Shown here in pieces: positions 21,776 through 32,105 of a stretch of 64,000 bases of DNA. How positions within the stretch are numbered: position 1 is the stretch's first letter; every line of letters starts with the position of its first letter. The position numbers were made by a program, and so were the translations under genes. The notes below the pieces were generated by a model that was not told where the DNA came from, did not search any database, and was given only the letters and a program-made list of their open reading frames with translations. This stretch comes from Crenalkalicoccus roseus (GTDB lineage Bacteria; Pseudomonadota; Alphaproteobacteria; Acetobacterales; Acetobacteraceae). The stretch lies in the NCBI RefSeq assembly GCF_004761865.1, contig NZ_SJDM01000003.1:83218-147217 (forward strand), written 5' to 3'.

Positions 21776-22264
21776 ATGGCTAGTCTAGACCGCGTCGCAC
21801 GCAGCCTGCTGCTATCAGAAATTGTCTCAGGGCTGGCGTTGACATTGCGCTACTTCTTCAAGCCCAAGGCAACGATCAACTATCCCTACGAGAAGGGACC
21901 GCTGTCGCCGCGCTTCAAGGGCGAACATGCGCTGCGTCGCTATCCCAATGGCGAGGAGCGCTGCATTGCCTGCAAACTGTGCGAGGCTATCTGTCCTGCG
22001 CAGGCGATCACCATCGAGGCCGAACCTCGCGAGGACGGATCGCGGCGCACCACGCGCTACGACATCGACATGGTCAAATGCATCTATTGCGGCATGTGTG
22101 AGGAGGCATGCCCTGTAGATGCCATCGTCGAGGGGCCAAACTTCGAATTCGCGACCGAGACCAGAGAAGAGCTGCTTTACGACAAGCAGCGGCTGCTCGC
22201 CAACGGCGATCGATGGGAACCTGAGATTGCCAAGCGCCTCGAACTTGATGCCCCCTACCGGTAG
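21776..22264 (+). CDS. nuoI: NADH-quinone oxidoreductase subunit I
   Basis: 162-residue 8Fe ferredoxin-like subunit carrying clusters N6a and N6b. The two motifs [12 protein letters not shown] near residue 63 and [12 protein letters not shown] near 102 each bind a 4Fe-4S cluster. The N-terminus forms an amphipathic helix for membrane contact. It starts 43 bases after nuoH and is followed by an intrinsic terminator, so it may be the last gene of a shorter transcript. Confidence 0.97.
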   Translation: MASLDRVARSLLLSEIVSGLALTLRYFFKPKATINYPYEKGPLSPRFKGEHALRRYPNGEERCIACKLCEAICPAQAITIEAEPREDGSRRTTRYDIDMVKCIYCGMCEEACPVDAIVEGPNFEFATETREELLYDKQRLLANGDRWEPEIAKRLELDAPYR

Positions 22265-22272
22265 CCACGCTT

Positions 22273-22300
22273 AGGGCCGCACTGACGCGGCCCTTGTTTT
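22273..22300 (+). terminator. Intrinsic terminator between nuoI and nuoJ
   Basis: AGGGCCGC and GCGGCCCT form a perfect 8-bp stem around ACTGAC, followed immediately by TGTTTT. It begins eight bases after the nuoI stop, inside what is otherwise one continuous operon. It probably attenuates transcription into nuoJ-N unless a promoter lies in the remaining 60 bases before nuoJ. Confidence 0.75.
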
Positions 22301-22363
22301 CCTGCCCCCTCGGGGATTGCCATCGGACGACATCATGACGCCACTTGGTCCAGGAGGCCTGCG

Positions 22364-23059
22364 ATGATCGCTGCGGCGGCCTTCTACCTCTTCGCAGCCA
22401 TCCTGATCGCCTCCGCGGTCATGGTGGTGACGGCACGCAACCCCGTGCATAGCGTTCTCTTCCTGATCCTTGCCTTCTTCAACGCGGCTGCCCTGTTCCT
22501 GATAGCAGGTGCCGAGTTCCTGGCGATGATCCTGGTGATCGTCTATGTCGGCGCGGTCGCAGTCCTGTTCCTTTTCGTGGTCATGATGCTGGACATCGAC
22601 TTCGCCCGACTGCGCGAGGGTTTTCAGCGCTACGCGCCGATCGGTGCGATCGTCGGTGGCATCCTGTTCCTGGAGCTTGTCCTGGTGCTTGGTGCCTGGA
22701 CCTTCGCGGACCAGGCGGAAGCGTTGCGCATTGCGCCCACGCCACCGAGCCCGGTCACCAATACCGAGGCGTTGGGCCTCCTCCTCTATACGGACTACAT
22801 CTATCTCTTCCAGGCGGCGGGGCTGATACTTCTGGTTGCCATGATCGGGGCCATCGTCCTGACGCTCCGCGGCCGACCCGCCATGCGGAGGCAAAACATC
22901 GCTGTTCAGATCGCGCGCAGCGGCTCGGTTGCCGCAGAAAAGGTGCCGGTTGGTGCGGGCATTCGGGAACTCGGCATCCGCCGGCCTCCGCCACCGGAAG
23001 AGACGCGCCGTCTAGCGGAACCCGCCCATGGAGAGGCGGATCACGGGGAGCGGCACTGA
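22364..23059 (+). CDS. nuoJ: NADH-quinone oxidoreductase subunit J
   Basis: 231-residue membrane subunit with five hydrophobic helices. The third helix region [19 protein letters not shown] is the well-known pi-bulge segment of NuoJ. A hydrophilic C-terminal tail of about 50 residues (from about 180) extends beyond the last helix. The start has an ideal AGGAGG site, stronger than most in the operon. It follows the intercistronic terminator by 63 bases. Confidence 0.95.
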   Translation: MIAAAAFYLFAAILIASAVMVVTARNPVHSVLFLILAFFNAAALFLIAGAEFLAMILVIVYVGAVAVLFLFVVMMLDIDFARLREGFQRYAPIGAIVGGILFLELVLVLGAWTFADQAEALRIAPTPPSPVTNTEALGLLLYTDYIYLFQAAGLILLVAMIGAIVLTLRGRPAMRRQNIAVQIARSGSVAAEKVPVGAGIRELGIRRPPPPEETRRLAEPAHGEADHGERH

Positions 23060-23060
23060 G

Positions 23061-23369
23061 ATGGTCATCGGTCTTGCGCATTATCTCATCGTTGCCGCCA
23101 TTCTGCTGGTTCTCGGCATCTTCGGCATCTTCCTGAACCGGAAGAATGTGATAGTGATCCTGATGTCGATCGAGCTGATCCTCCTCTCGGTGAACCTCAA
23201 CCTGGTGGCCTTTTCCGCCTGGCTGAACGATCTGGCAGGCCAAGTTTTCGCCATGTTCGTTCTCACCGTCGCAGCTGCCGAGGCTGCGATTGGCCTTGCC
23301 ATCGTTGTCATCTACTTCCGCAACCGTGGAAGCATCGAGGTCGAGGGCATCTCGACCCTGAGAGGCTAG
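23061..23369 (+). CDS. nuoK: NADH-quinone oxidoreductase subunit K
   Basis: 102-residue three-helix antiporter-like subunit. The two buried glutamates expected in helices 2 and 3 are seen in [13 protein letters not shown] near residue 36 and [11 protein letters not shown] near 74. It starts one base after the nuoJ stop. Length is typical. Confidence 0.96.
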   Translation: MVIGLAHYLIVAAILLVLGIFGIFLNRKNVIVILMSIELILLSVNLNLVAFSAWLNDLAGQVFAMFVLTVAAAEAAIGLAIVVIYFRNRGSIEVEGISTLRG

Positions 23370-23373
23370 GGCG

Positions 23374-25290
23374 ATGCTCGTCGGTGCCGTTTTCTTCCCT
23401 TTGTTGGGCGCCGCCATCAGTGGCCTTTTTGGCCGCTGGATCGGAGACCGCGTCGCCCAATGGTCCACCGTCATCTGTATGGTGCTGGCTGCTGTTTGTG
23501 GCATCGGCGCCTTTGCTCAAGTTGCACTCGGCGGTCAGCCTACGACAGTTCCGATTGTCACCTGGATGGAGGTCGGCGGACTCGAGGCCTCGTGGGCGTT
23601 GCGCTACGACACGCTCAGCGCCGTCATGGTGATGATGGTCACCTTCATCTCCACGCTGATCCATCTCTACAGCGTGGGGTACATGTCGCACGATGCGACG
23701 CCGTACCGCTTCTTTGCCTACCTGTCGCTGTTCACCTTCATGATGCTGATGCTGGTGACGGCAGACAATCTTGCCCAGCTGTTCTTCGGCTGGGAAGGAG
23801 TGGGCCTCGCCAGCTATCTCCTTATCGGCTACTGGTATGAGAAGGAAAGCGCGAATGTCGCCGCGATGAAGGCCTTCATCGTCAATCGCGTTGGCGACCT
23901 GTTCTTCATGCTGGGTGTCGCTCTGACCTTCTTCGTGTTCGGCAGTATTGAATTCTCCATCATCTTTGCCGCGGTGCCGGACAGGGCGCAGGATATCTTT
24001 CTCGGCGTTAATGCCCTGGAGCTGATCGCGGTGCTACTGTTCCTTGGCGCCTGCGGCAAGTCGGCACAGATTGGCCTTCACACTTGGCTGCCAGATGCCA
24101 TGGAAGGCCCAACGCCCGTTTCTGCCCTGATCCACGCGGCCACCATGGTCACGGCTGGCGTCTTCCTGGTCTGCCGGATGTCTCCGGTGTTCGAGTTCGC
24201 ACCAACCGCGCTGGCCTTGGTCACCGTGGTGGGTGCGACCACTGCCTTCTTTGCCGCCACCGTGGGCTGCGTGCAGAACGACATCAAGCGGGTGATCGCG
24301 TATTCCACCTGCTCCCAGCTTGGCTATATGTTTTTCGCAGCCGGCGTTGGAGCCTATCAGGTGGCGATGTTCCACCTGTTCACCCACGCCTTCTTCAAGG
24401 CTCTGCTGTTCCTTGGTGCCGGCAGCGTGATCCATGCCATGTCCGATGAGCAGGACATCCGGAAGATGGGGGGAATCTGGACCAAGATCCCAATCACCTA
24501 TGTGGTGATGTGGATCGGCAGTCTGGCGCTGGCGGGGATCCCCTTCTTTGCCGGCTACTACTCCAAGGATGCAATCCTCGAGGCCGCATTCGCAGCGCAC
24601 AGCCCGGTAGGCATGTATGCCTTCATCCTGGGATTGGCCGCCGCGTTCCTGACCGCCTTCTATTCCTGGCGCCTGCTCATTCTCACCTTCCATGGTGCGC
24701 CGCGAGCCGATGCGCATACCATGGAGCATGTGCATGAAAGCCCTTGGGTGATGCTGTTTCCGCTACTGGTCCTGGCAGCGGGCGCCATCGGGGTGGGGTA
24801 CCTGTTCTACCCGCTGTTCATCGGTGCCCACGAGCAGGCCTTCTGGCAAGGCAGCGTCTTTACTGGTCCTGACAATCACATCCTGCACGATATGCACGAA
24901 GTGCCGGGCTGGGTGCCGATCGCTCCTGCTGCCATCGGCCTCGCTGGGATCGCGCTGGCCTATGTGATGTACATGATCGCGCCGGAGCTGCCCGGCCGGC
25001 TGGCTTCCCGCTTCCGCGGCCTTTATCTGTTCCTTCTGAACAAGTGGTACTTTGACGAGCTGTATGACGCGCTTTTTGTGCGGCCTGCGCGCCGGCTGGC
25101 GGAAGTGTTCTGGAAGGTGGGCGATGCCCGCATCATCGACGGCATGCCGAACGGTGCCGCCGATCTCGCTGTCCAGGCTTCCCGGGGCGCCGTGCGGATG
25201 CAGACAGGCAGGGTGGCGAATTACGCCTTTGCGATGATCATCGGTCTCGTCATCTTCGTTTCCCTCTTCCTGATCGGTTTCGTGCGATGA
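23374..25290 (+). CDS. nuoL: NADH-quinone oxidoreductase subunit L
   Basis: 638-residue distal proton-pumping subunit of the membrane arm, homologous to Mrp antiporters. [19 protein letters not shown] near residue 138 carries the key Glu. The Lys/His region [22 protein letters not shown] near 228 and the amphipathic lateral-helix tail near the C-terminus are also seen. Its stop overlaps the nuoM start (ATGA). Confidence 0.97.
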   Translation: MLVGAVFFPLLGAAISGLFGRWIGDRVAQWSTVICMVLAAVCGIGAFAQVALGGQPTTVPIVTWMEVGGLEASWALRYDTLSAVMVMMVTFISTLIHLYSVGYMSHDATPYRFFAYLSLFTFMMLMLVTADNLAQLFFGWEGVGLASYLLIGYWYEKESANVAAMKAFIVNRVGDLFFMLGVALTFFVFGSIEFSIIFAAVPDRAQDIFLGVNALELIAVLLFLGACGKSAQIGLHTWLPDAMEGPTPVSALIHAATMVTAGVFLVCRMSPVFEFAPTALALVTVVGATTAFFAATVGCVQNDIKRVIAYSTCSQLGYMFFAAGVGAYQVAMFHLFTHAFFKALLFLGAGSVIHAMSDEQDIRKMGGIWTKIPITYVVMWIGSLALAGIPFFAGYYSKDAILEAAFAAHSPVGMYAFILGLAAAFLTAFYSWRLLILTFHGAPRADAHTMEHVHESPWVMLFPLLVLAAGAIGVGYLFYPLFIGAHEQAFWQGSVFTGPDNHILHDMHEVPGWVPIAPAAIGLAGIALAYVMYMIAPELPGRLASRFRGLYLFLLNKWYFDELYDALFVRPARRLAEVFWKVGDARIIDGMPNGAADLAVQASRGAVRMQTGRVANYAFAMIIGLVIFVSLFLIGFVR

Positions 25291-26801
25291 ACGCCGCCGG
25301 CTTTCCCCTACTATCGCTGATCACTTTCCTGCCGCTAGCAGGGGCGGCGATCATCATGTTCGTCCGCGGCGACGAACAGGTCGTGGCACAGAACGCACGA
25401 TGGACAGCCCTCTGGACCAGCCTGGTCGTCTTCGCGCTGTCGCTGATCCTGTGGTTCCAGTTCGACCGCAGCTCTGCGGAATTTCAGTTCGAGGAGCGGC
25501 TGGAGTGGCTGCCCGAGTTCGGTGTCGGATACCGTATGGGGGTGGACGGCATCTCGGTGCTGTTCGTCCTGCTTTCCACCGCGCTGACGCCGATCTGCAT
25601 CCTTGCCTCCTGGGAAGCCATCACGGCGCGGGTGCGCGAGTACATGGTCGCCTTCCTGGTCCTGGAGACCATGATGGTCGGCATGTTCTGCGCCCTGGAT
25701 TTCGTCATCTTCTACATATTCTTCGAGGGCGTCCTGATCCCGATGTTCCTCATCATCGGGGTATGGGGCGGGGCGAGACGGGTCTACGCCGCCTTCAAGT
25801 TCTTCCTCTACACCCTGCTTGGCAGCGTGCTCATGCTGCTGGCGATCCTCTATCTCTGGTACAACGCCGGCACGACTGATATCCCGGAGCTGTTCAACGT
25901 CGAGGTTCCGCGCGCGGCCCAAACCTGGATCTTCCTCGCTTTCCTCGCATCCTTCGCAGTGAAGGTGCCGATGTGGCCGGTACATACCTGGCTGCCGGAC
26001 GCGCATGTGGAGGCGCCAACCGCGGGCTCGGTCATCCTCGCTGGCGTGCTGCTGAAGATGGGTGCCTATGGGTTCCTCCGCTTCTCCCTCCCTATGCTTC
26101 CGCATGCGAGCGCGGAGTTCGCGCCGCTGATCTTCGTCCTCTCCATTGTCGCCGTGGTCTACACCTCGCTCGTGGCGCTGGCGCAGGAGGACATGAAGAA
26201 GCTCATCGCCTATTCCTCCGTCGCACATATGGGCATCGTTACCCTTGGCATCTTCACCTTCAACATGCAGGGCCTTTCGGGCGCGTTGTTCACCATGCTG
26301 GCGCACGGTGTCGTGTCGGGGGCCCTGTTCCTGTGCGTCGGCGTGCTCTACGACCGGGTGCATTCGCGCGAGATCGCCCGCTACGGCGGCTTGGCGATGA
26401 TCATGCCGGCCTACGCCCTTGTCTTCATGGTGTTCACCATGGCGTCGGTGGCGCTGCCGGGCACCGCGAATTTCGTCGGCGAATTCCTGGTCATCCTCGG
26501 CGCATGGCGGGTGAATCCGTGGGTTGCCTTCGGGGCGGCTCTCGGCATGATCCTCGGCGCGGCCTATATGCTCTACCTCTACCGCCGCGTCGCCTTCGGA
26601 CGGATCACGCGCGATGACCTGCGTCGGCTGCTTGATCTCTCGCCGCGGGAGTATGCGGTGTTCACTCCGCTGATCCTGCTGACGCTCTGGATGGGCATAT
26701 ACCCGCAATCCTTCCTTTCCTTCTTCGACGCCAGCGTCGCGGCGCTGGTGGCGCGGCACGAGGCCGCGCTCGGCCTCGCCTCCCGCATGGCAGGAATGTG
26801 A
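25287..26801 (+). CDS. nuoM: NADH-quinone oxidoreductase subunit M
   Basis: 504-residue antiporter-like proton-pumping subunit with about 14 helices. The conserved Glu helix is [17 protein letters not shown] near residue 142. The Lys-containing segment is [20 protein letters not shown] near 228. It overlaps nuoL by four bases and precedes nuoN by four. Confidence 0.97.
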   Translation: MNAAGFPLLSLITFLPLAGAAIIMFVRGDEQVVAQNARWTALWTSLVVFALSLILWFQFDRSSAEFQFEERLEWLPEFGVGYRMGVDGISVLFVLLSTALTPICILASWEAITARVREYMVAFLVLETMMVGMFCALDFVIFYIFFEGVLIPMFLIIGVWGGARRVYAAFKFFLYTLLGSVLMLLAILYLWYNAGTTDIPELFNVEVPRAAQTWIFLAFLASFAVKVPMWPVHTWLPDAHVEAPTAGSVILAGVLLKMGAYGFLRFSLPMLPHASAEFAPLIFVLSIVAVVYTSLVALAQEDMKKLIAYSSVAHMGIVTLGIFTFNMQGLSGALFTMLAHGVVSGALFLCVGVLYDRVHSREIARYGGLAMIMPAYALVFMVFTMASVALPGTANFVGEFLVILGAWRVNPWVAFGAALGMILGAAYMLYLYRRVAFGRITRDDLRRLLDLSPREYAVFTPLILLTLWMGIYPQSFLSFFDASVAALVARHEAALGLASRMAGM

Positions 26802-26805
26802 CACC

Positions 26806-28230
26806 ATGGCCTGGACTCTCGCCCTGCCGGAGCTCGTGCTGGCGCTCTGCGGCCTTGCGATCCTGCTGATTGGCGTGCTGCCGAAGCGGGACACCTTCTT
26901 TCCCATGGCGATGGCCGTGACGGGCTCGCTGCTCCTTGCCGCGGTGCTGGTCCTCGGGCAGCAGGAAGGAGTGGCCCTTAACGGTCTGTACGTGGCGGAC
27001 TCCTTCAGCTCCTTCATGAAGGTGCTGGCGCTGATCGGCGCCGCCCTCGGCTTGCTGCTCGCGCTCGACTACAACACCAGGGAGCGGCTGAACCGGTTCG
27101 AGTATCCGGTGCTGGTGCTGTTCGCCACGCTCGGCATGATGGTCATGATCTCGGCCAACGACCTCATGTCGGTCTATCTGGGGCTGGAGCTGCTCTCCCT
27201 GCCCCTCTACGTCATGGCCGCCTTCGACCGCGATGCCGGCCGGTCGGCGGAGGCGGGGCTGAAGTACTTTGTCCTCGGCGCGCTTGCCTCCGGGCTGCTG
27301 CTCTACGGGGCGTCGCTCGTCTATGGCTTTGCCGGCACCACGAATTTCGATCGCCTGGCCGCCGCCTTTGCCGCGCAGGAGGGCGTCTCGCCCGGCGTGG
27401 TGGTCGGGCTGGTGTTCGTGATGGCGGGGCTTGCCTTCAAGATCTCGGCCGTGCCCTTCCATATGTGGACGCCCGACGTCTACGAGGGGGCGCCGACGCC
27501 CGTGACCGCCTTCTTCGCCGCGGCGCCGAAGGTGGCGGCGCTGGCGCTGCTCGCCCGCGTCCTGCTCGGCCCCTTCGCGGATCTGGCGGCACAGTGGCAG
27601 CAGGTGGTGGTGCTGATCTCCATCGCCTCCATGCTGCTCGGCGCCTTCGCCGCAATCGGCCAGCGCAACCTGAAGCGGCTGATGGCCTATTCCTCGATAG
27701 GCCATGTCGGTTACGCCCTCATGGGCCTTGCCGTGGTAAGCGATGTCGGGCTGCGTGGCCTGATCGTCTACATCGCCATCTACGTGTTCATGAACATCGG
27801 CGCCTTTGCCGTGCTGGTGGCGATGCGGCGGAGCGGCCGGGCGGTCGAGCAGGTAGAGGATCTCGCGGGACTTGGCCGCACCGACCCCGCCATGGCGCTC
27901 TGGATGGCGGTGTTCATGTTCTCCATGGCCGGCATTCCGCCCCTCGCGGGCTTTTTCGGCAAGCTCTACGTCTTCCTCGCCGCGGTGCAGGGCGGCTACT
28001 GGACGCTTGCGGTGATCGGCGTGCTGACCAGCGTGGTCGCGGCCTACTACTATCTCCGCATCGTCAAGGTGATGTATTTCGACCAGCCGCCAGAAGCCGC
28101 GCTGGAGCGCGCCCCGCCCAGCCTTTCCGTGGTGATGGCAACGACCGGGCTGTTCAACCTGGCCTTCTGCCTCTTCCCCGCCCCGATGCTGGCGGCGGCC
28201 GGGATCGCGGCGGCGGCGCTGCTCGGGTGA
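26806..28230 (+). CDS. nuoN: NADH-quinone oxidoreductase subunit N
   Basis: 474-residue third antiporter-like subunit. [16 protein letters not shown] near residue 122 holds the conserved Glu. [22 protein letters not shown] near 212 holds the Lys and proton-channel residues. It ends the complex I genes and overlaps the GTG start of birA, so expression of biotin ligase is coupled to the respiratory operon. Confidence 0.96.
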   Translation: MAWTLALPELVLALCGLAILLIGVLPKRDTFFPMAMAVTGSLLLAAVLVLGQQEGVALNGLYVADSFSSFMKVLALIGAALGLLLALDYNTRERLNRFEYPVLVLFATLGMMVMISANDLMSVYLGLELLSLPLYVMAAFDRDAGRSAEAGLKYFVLGALASGLLLYGASLVYGFAGTTNFDRLAAAFAAQEGVSPGVVVGLVFVMAGLAFKISAVPFHMWTPDVYEGAPTPVTAFFAAAPKVAALALLARVLLGPFADLAAQWQQVVVLISIASMLLGAFAAIGQRNLKRLMAYSSIGHVGYALMGLAVVSDVGLRGLIVYIAIYVFMNIGAFAVLVAMRRSGRAVEQVEDLAGLGRTDPAMALWMAVFMFSMAGIPPLAGFFGKLYVFLAAVQGGYWTLAVIGVLTSVVAAYYYLRIVKVMYFDQPPEAALERAPPSLSVVMATTGLFNLAFCLFPAPMLAAAGIAAAALLG

Positions 28231-29039
28231 GGCCCGGGGAGGAGGCCCGGACCCTTCCCACCTCCCTCCGGCCCGATGCCGGTGGGACCGCTCCCGCCTT
28301 GCCGCCAGGCTGGCGGCTGGAGATGTTCGACACCCTTCCCAGCACCTCGGACTGGCTGATCCAGCAGGCCGAGCGGGGAGCGTCGGAGGGTCTCGCAGTG
28401 CTGGCGAAGCGCCAGACCGCGGGGCGTGGGCGGAATGGCCGCCAATGGGCCTCACCGCAGGGCAACCTGTACCTTTCCGTCCTTCTCCGCCCCGCCGGAA
28501 CGGCGCGGGAGGCGGGGCAGTGGGCGCTGCTCGCCGGTGTCGCGCTGTTCGAGGCCGCTGCGGCCCTGGTGGGAGCACAGGCGCTGCGGCTGAAATGGCC
28601 GAATGACCTGCTCCATCAGGACGCCAAGGCTGGCGGCATCCTGGCGGAAAGCGCATTGGCCCGCGATGACGGGCCACAGGGACGGCTTGCCTGGCTGGTG
28701 CTCGGCATCGGCGTCAATCTGGCCGCCGCGCCGGCGCTGCCGGACCGGCCGACCACCATGCTCGGTGGCGGCGAAGCGCCGGAGGCCTTCGCCGCGCGGC
28801 TGCTGGCACGGCTTGACCATTGGCGCAGGGTTCAGGCGGCGCAGGGCTTCGCGCCGCTGCGCGCCGCCTGGGAGGCCGCTGGGCCCCGCCGCGGCACGGC
28901 GTTGACGGTGCGCGTCGGGGAGGGGAGCATTGCCGGGCGCTATGCCGCCCTGGCGGAGGATGGCAGCCTGCTGCTGGAGACGGAGCAGGGCCTTCGGCGC
29001 ATCACCGCCGGCGAGGTCGCGGCAATGGAGGTGCGCTAG
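28227..29039 (+). CDS. birA: Biotin--[acetyl-CoA-carboxylase] ligase (monofunctional BirA type)
   Basis: 270-residue ligase that activates biotin as biotinyl-AMP and attaches it to carboxylases. The biotin/ATP site is clear: [14 protein letters not shown] near residue 68 and LKWPNDLLH near 122. The DNA-binding helix-turn-helix of E. coli BirA is absent, so this is an enzyme only and not a repressor. GTG start in a GTGA overlap with nuoN. The next gene, coaX, begins two bases after its stop. The pair birA-coaX after nuoN is recurrent in alphaproteobacteria. Confidence 0.93.
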   Translation: MRPGEEARTLPTSLRPDAGGTAPALPPGWRLEMFDTLPSTSDWLIQQAERGASEGLAVLAKRQTAGRGRNGRQWASPQGNLYLSVLLRPAGTAREAGQWALLAGVALFEAAAALVGAQALRLKWPNDLLHQDAKAGGILAESALARDDGPQGRLAWLVLGIGVNLAAAPALPDRPTTMLGGGEAPEAFAARLLARLDHWRRVQAAQGFAPLRAAWEAAGPRRGTALTVRVGEGSIAGRYAALAEDGSLLLETEQGLRRITAGEVAAMEVR

Positions 29040-29041
29040 CC

Positions 29042-29842
29042 ATGCTGCTGGCGGTGGATGCGGGCAACACCAACGTGGTCTTCGCCGTGCACGACGGCGT
29101 CGAGTGGCGCGGCCGCTGGCGCATCGCCACCCGTGCTGACCGCACCTCGGACGAGTACGCGGTCTGGCTGCTGGCGCTGTTCCAGTTCAGCGGCCTGAAG
29201 CCCACCGACATAGACCGGTGCGTGATCGGCACGGTGGTGCCGGCGGCGCTCTACAACCTGCGTCGCCTTGCCCGCGAATGGTTCTCCTGCGAGCCGCTTG
29301 TGGCGCGCTCCACAATCGATTGGGGCTTCGAGATCCGGGTGGACCGACCGGCGGAGGTGGGGGCGGACCGCCTGCTCAACGCGCTGGCGGCGCATCATCA
29401 CTACCGTGGCCCGCTGGTGGTGATCGATTTCGGCACCGCCACCACCTTCGACGTGGTGGACGAGGACGGTGCCTATCTCGGCGGCGTCATCGCCCCTGGC
29501 ATCAACCTGTCGCTCGAGGCACTGCACAAGGCGGCAGCCCGGCTGCCGCGCATCGGTATCGGCCGGCCCCAGGCGGTGATCGGGCGCGATACCATCGCCG
29601 CCATGCAGTCCGGAATCTTCTGGGGCTATGTCGGCATGATCGAGGGCATCGTTGCCCGCATCCGCAGCGAGCACGAGGCGCCGCTGAAGGTGATCGCCAC
29701 CGGCGGCCTGGCCCCGCTCTTCGCCGAAGGAACCACGATCATCGAGCGCATAGATCCTGACATCACTCTCGAGGGGCTGCGGCTCATCGCGGCGCGCAAT
29801 CCGGCGCCTGCCCCACCCAGGAACCCGCGTGACTCCGCCTAG
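29042..29842 (+). CDS. coaX: Type III pantothenate kinase
   Basis: 266-residue kinase for the first step of coenzyme A synthesis. The N-terminal phosphate-binding motif is [25 protein letters not shown] near residue 105 binds pantothenate, and [14 protein letters not shown] near 125 completes the ASKHA fold. Type III enzymes are insensitive to CoA feedback. It follows birA directly and precedes the RNase J gene by nine bases. Confidence 0.95.
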   Translation: MLLAVDAGNTNVVFAVHDGVEWRGRWRIATRADRTSDEYAVWLLALFQFSGLKPTDIDRCVIGTVVPAALYNLRRLAREWFSCEPLVARSTIDWGFEIRVDRPAEVGADRLLNALAAHHHYRGPLVVIDFGTATTFDVVDEDGAYLGGVIAPGINLSLEALHKAAARLPRIGIGRPQAVIGRDTIAAMQSGIFWGYVGMIEGIVARIRSEHEAPLKVIATGGLAPLFAEGTTIIERIDPDITLEGLRLIAARNPAPAPPRNPRDSA

Positions 29843-29851
29843 ACAAGCGTC

Positions 29852-31570
29852 ATGAACCAGCCAGCCATGCCTGCCGGCCCCGAAGGGGACGGCGAATGGG
29901 ACACGGCGTCCGGGGAGGATCCCTCGGCGCTGCCCGGTGGCGATCTCGCCTTCATTCCGCTCGGTGGAACCGGCGAGATCGGCATGAACCTCAACGTCTA
30001 TCGCTGCGACGGTGCGCTCCTGGCCGTGGATTGCGGCATCGGCTTCGGCGGGCCCGAGGCTCCGGAGGTCGAGACGATGGTGCCCGATCCGGCTTGGCTG
30101 GTCGAGCGGCGGGAGCGCCTGGTCGGCCTCGTCATCACCCACGCGCATGAGGACCATCTTGGCGCGGTGGTGCATCTCTGGCCCTTCCTGCGCTGCCCTG
30201 TCTACGCCGGCCCCTTCGCCTCCGCCGTGCTGCGACGCAAGCTGGCGGAGGCAGGGCTACACGGGGAGGTGCGGCTGTCCACCCTTCCGCTCGGCGGCCG
30301 CTTCTCCCTGCCGCCCTTCGATCTGCAGTTCCTCGACGTCGCGCATTCGGTGCCCGAGGCGCAGGCGCTGGCGATCCGCACCCGGCACGGCCTGGTGCTG
30401 CACACGGGGGATTGGAAGCTCGATCCCGATCCCCTGATCGGTCCGCGCACCGACGAGGCCGCCTTCGCCCGCCTCGGCGAGGAGGGCGTGCTGGCCATGG
30501 TGTGCGACAGCACCAACGCGTTGGTAGAGGGGCATTCCGGCAGCGAGGGGGAGGTGCGGCGCAACCTCGCCGCCATCATCCGCGGCCTGAAGGGGCGGGT
30601 GGCGGTGACCTGCTTCGCCACCAACATCGCGCGGATCGAGAGCATCGCCCGCGCCGCCACCGCCGCCGGGCGGCAGGTGGCGCTGTTCGGCCGCTCCCTG
30701 CGCAATGCCGAGGCAGCGGCGCGGGAATGTGGCTATCTGCGCGACGTTCCGCCCTTCGTTCCGGAGGAGGAGGCGGGATACCTGCCCGATGATTCGCTGC
30801 TGCTGATCTGCACCGGCAGTCAGGGTGAGCCCCGCTCGGCGCTCGCCAAGATTGCCGCCGACACTCATCCCGCTATCGCGCTCGGGGAAGGGGACACGGT
30901 GATCTTCTCTTCGCGCATGATACCCGGCAATGAGCGCGCCATCCTGCGCCTGCAGGACGACCTCGCCCGCCGCGGCTGCAGGGTGATGACGGCGGATGAC
31001 CACATGGTCCATGTCTCCGGCCATCCTGCGCGCGACGAGATGAAGCGCCTCTACGGCCTGGTCAGGCCGCGCTACGCCATTCCCGTGCATGGCGAGTGGC
31101 GCCACCTTTCCGAGCATGCGGCGCTGGCGCGTTCCTGCGGCGCCGATCCTCTGCTCGTCGAGGATGGGGATGTGGTGCGCCTCGCGCCGGGGCGGCCCGA
31201 GGTGGTGGCGGGCGTGCCGACCGGACGGCTGGCGGTGGACAATGGCCGACTGCTGCCGCTGTCCGGCGGCGTGCTGGCGGCCCGCAAGCGCATGCTGTTC
31301 AACGGGCTGGTGGTGGCCTCCCTGGCCGTGGACCGGGAGGGGCGGGTGCTGGGAGAGCCCAAGGTCTCCGCCCCTGGCCTGTTCGAGGGCGAGGATGTGG
31401 AGCCGCGCCAGCTTGCGGCCGAGGTCGCGCGGGTGATCGGGGAATTGCCGAGCGCGCAGCGGCGTGAGGACGAGGCGCTGCGCGAGGCGGCGCGGTCGGT
31501 GCTGCGCCGGGCGGTGGGGCGGCGGCTGCGCAAGCGGCCGAACGTGGAGGTGCACCTGCTGCGGGTATAG
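29852..31570 (+). CDS. rnj: Ribonuclease J (beta-CASP metallo-beta-lactamase RNase)
   Basis: 572-residue 5'-3' exo/endoribonuclease that matures rRNA and degrades mRNA in alphaproteobacteria. The zinc motif THAHEDHLG near residue 95, the beta-CASP region around residues 215-345 and the later VHGEWRHL near 412 are visible. The first 30 residues are a low-complexity acidic head before FIPLGGTGEIGMN. Length matches the family. It is probably co-transcribed from the nuo/birA/coaX direction. Confidence 0.93.
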   Translation: MNQPAMPAGPEGDGEWDTASGEDPSALPGGDLAFIPLGGTGEIGMNLNVYRCDGALLAVDCGIGFGGPEAPEVETMVPDPAWLVERRERLVGLVITHAHEDHLGAVVHLWPFLRCPVYAGPFASAVLRRKLAEAGLHGEVRLSTLPLGGRFSLPPFDLQFLDVAHSVPEAQALAIRTRHGLVLHTGDWKLDPDPLIGPRTDEAAFARLGEEGVLAMVCDSTNALVEGHSGSEGEVRRNLAAIIRGLKGRVAVTCFATNIARIESIARAATAAGRQVALFGRSLRNAEAAARECGYLRDVPPFVPEEEAGYLPDDSLLLICTGSQGEPRSALAKIAADTHPAIALGEGDTVIFSSRMIPGNERAILRLQDDLARRGCRVMTADDHMVHVSGHPARDEMKRLYGLVRPRYAIPVHGEWRHLSEHAALARSCGADPLLVEDGDVVRLAPGRPEVVAGVPTGRLAVDNGRLLPLSGGVLAARKRMLFNGLVVASLAVDREGRVLGEPKVSAPGLFEGEDVEPRQLAAEVARVIGELPSAQRREDEALREAARSVLRRAVGRRLRKRPNVEVHLLRV

Positions 31571-31624
31571 AGAGCCCGGGGAACGGCCTCTTGCGGCCGG
31601 TGAGCGGGGCAGGGAAAACGCCGC

Positions 31625-31888
31625 ATGAACTGGTTCACCGGCATCATCGTCTATCTTCTGGTGTGGTGGACGGTGCTGTTCGCCGTGCTGCCTTTCGGCA
31701 CCCGCCCGGATCCTGATGGGGATCCCGCCGCCGGCGGCTGGCGCGGCGCGCCCGAGCAGCCCCTGCTGCTGCGCAAGCTGATCGCCACCACTCTCGTTTC
31801 CGCCGTGGTCTGGCTTGGCATCTACGCCCTTGTGGAAAGCAACTGGATCAGCTTCCGCGAGGGCTGGCTGGCGATGCCTGAAAAATAG
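31625..31888 (+). CDS. DUF1467 small membrane protein
   Basis: 87 residues with two transmembrane helices (about 5-24 and 52-70) joined by a polar loop that includes PFGTRPDPDGDP. This matches the uncharacterised DUF1467 family, which recurs in alphaproteobacteria just upstream of proS. No function is known. It is followed at once by an intrinsic terminator whose stem begins at its stop codon, so it ends the nuo-to-rnj transcript. Confidence 0.88.
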   Translation: MNWFTGIIVYLLVWWTVLFAVLPFGTRPDPDGDPAAGGWRGAPEQPLLLRKLIATTLVSAVVWLGIYALVESNWISFREGWLAMPEK

Positions 31889-31928
31889 GCGGCTTGCCCG
31901 CCCTTTCGGGGGGTGCCGCCTTCGTTTT
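31888..31928 (+). terminator. Intrinsic terminator after the DUF1467 gene
   Basis: GGCGGC pairs with GCCGCC, with an inner CCC-TTTC-GGG stem, followed by TTCGTTTT. It overlaps the stop codon by one base. Confidence 0.65.
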
Positions 31929-31959
31929 GGGCAGATGCTGTTTGAAAGCCGTATTTTGC

Positions 31960-32105
31960 GGCGTGGCGGGGCGCATTTTTCGTTGTCCCGCCCCGGGCGG
32001 TCGCGCCACCATCATCGCCGGGAAGAGGGTGATCCTCTTCCTGCCGTGTGACTGGCGTTTCCTCCCTAAACTCGGGCCGCGCCTAGGCGCGGCCCGCTTT
32101 TTGTC
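31960..32105 (+). ncRNA. Candidate structured small RNA between DUF1467 and proS
   Basis: No protein gene is supported here, yet the stretch contains consecutive stem-loops. GTGGCG (31963) can pair with CGCCAC (32004), or alternatively CGGGGCG (31967) with CGCCCCG (31989). GGAAGAGG (32021) pairs perfectly with CCTCTTCC (32034) over GTGAT. A single-stranded TTTCCTCCCTAAA follows, then a strong terminator. The DUF1467 gene already has its own terminator upstream, so the second one needs a separate transcript to act on. The CCTCCC stretch resembles an anti-Shine-Dalgarno pairing site. It could instead be an untranslated leader of proS with attenuation. I do not match it to a known RNA family. 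Confidence 0.35.
32074..32103 (+). terminator. Strong intrinsic terminator upstream of proS
   Basis: GGGCCGCGCC and GGCGCGGCCC form a perfect 10-bp stem (32074-32095) with only TA between the arms, so the actual loop must be made by opening the innermost pairs. GC followed by TTTTT comes next. It is not next to any stop codon. Confidence 0.8.

Noticed and set aside
13764..28230. A new respiratory system hidden in the 14-gene operon
   Set aside because: Each gene matches a standard complex I subunit with its cluster or channel motifs; only the internal terminator is unusual.
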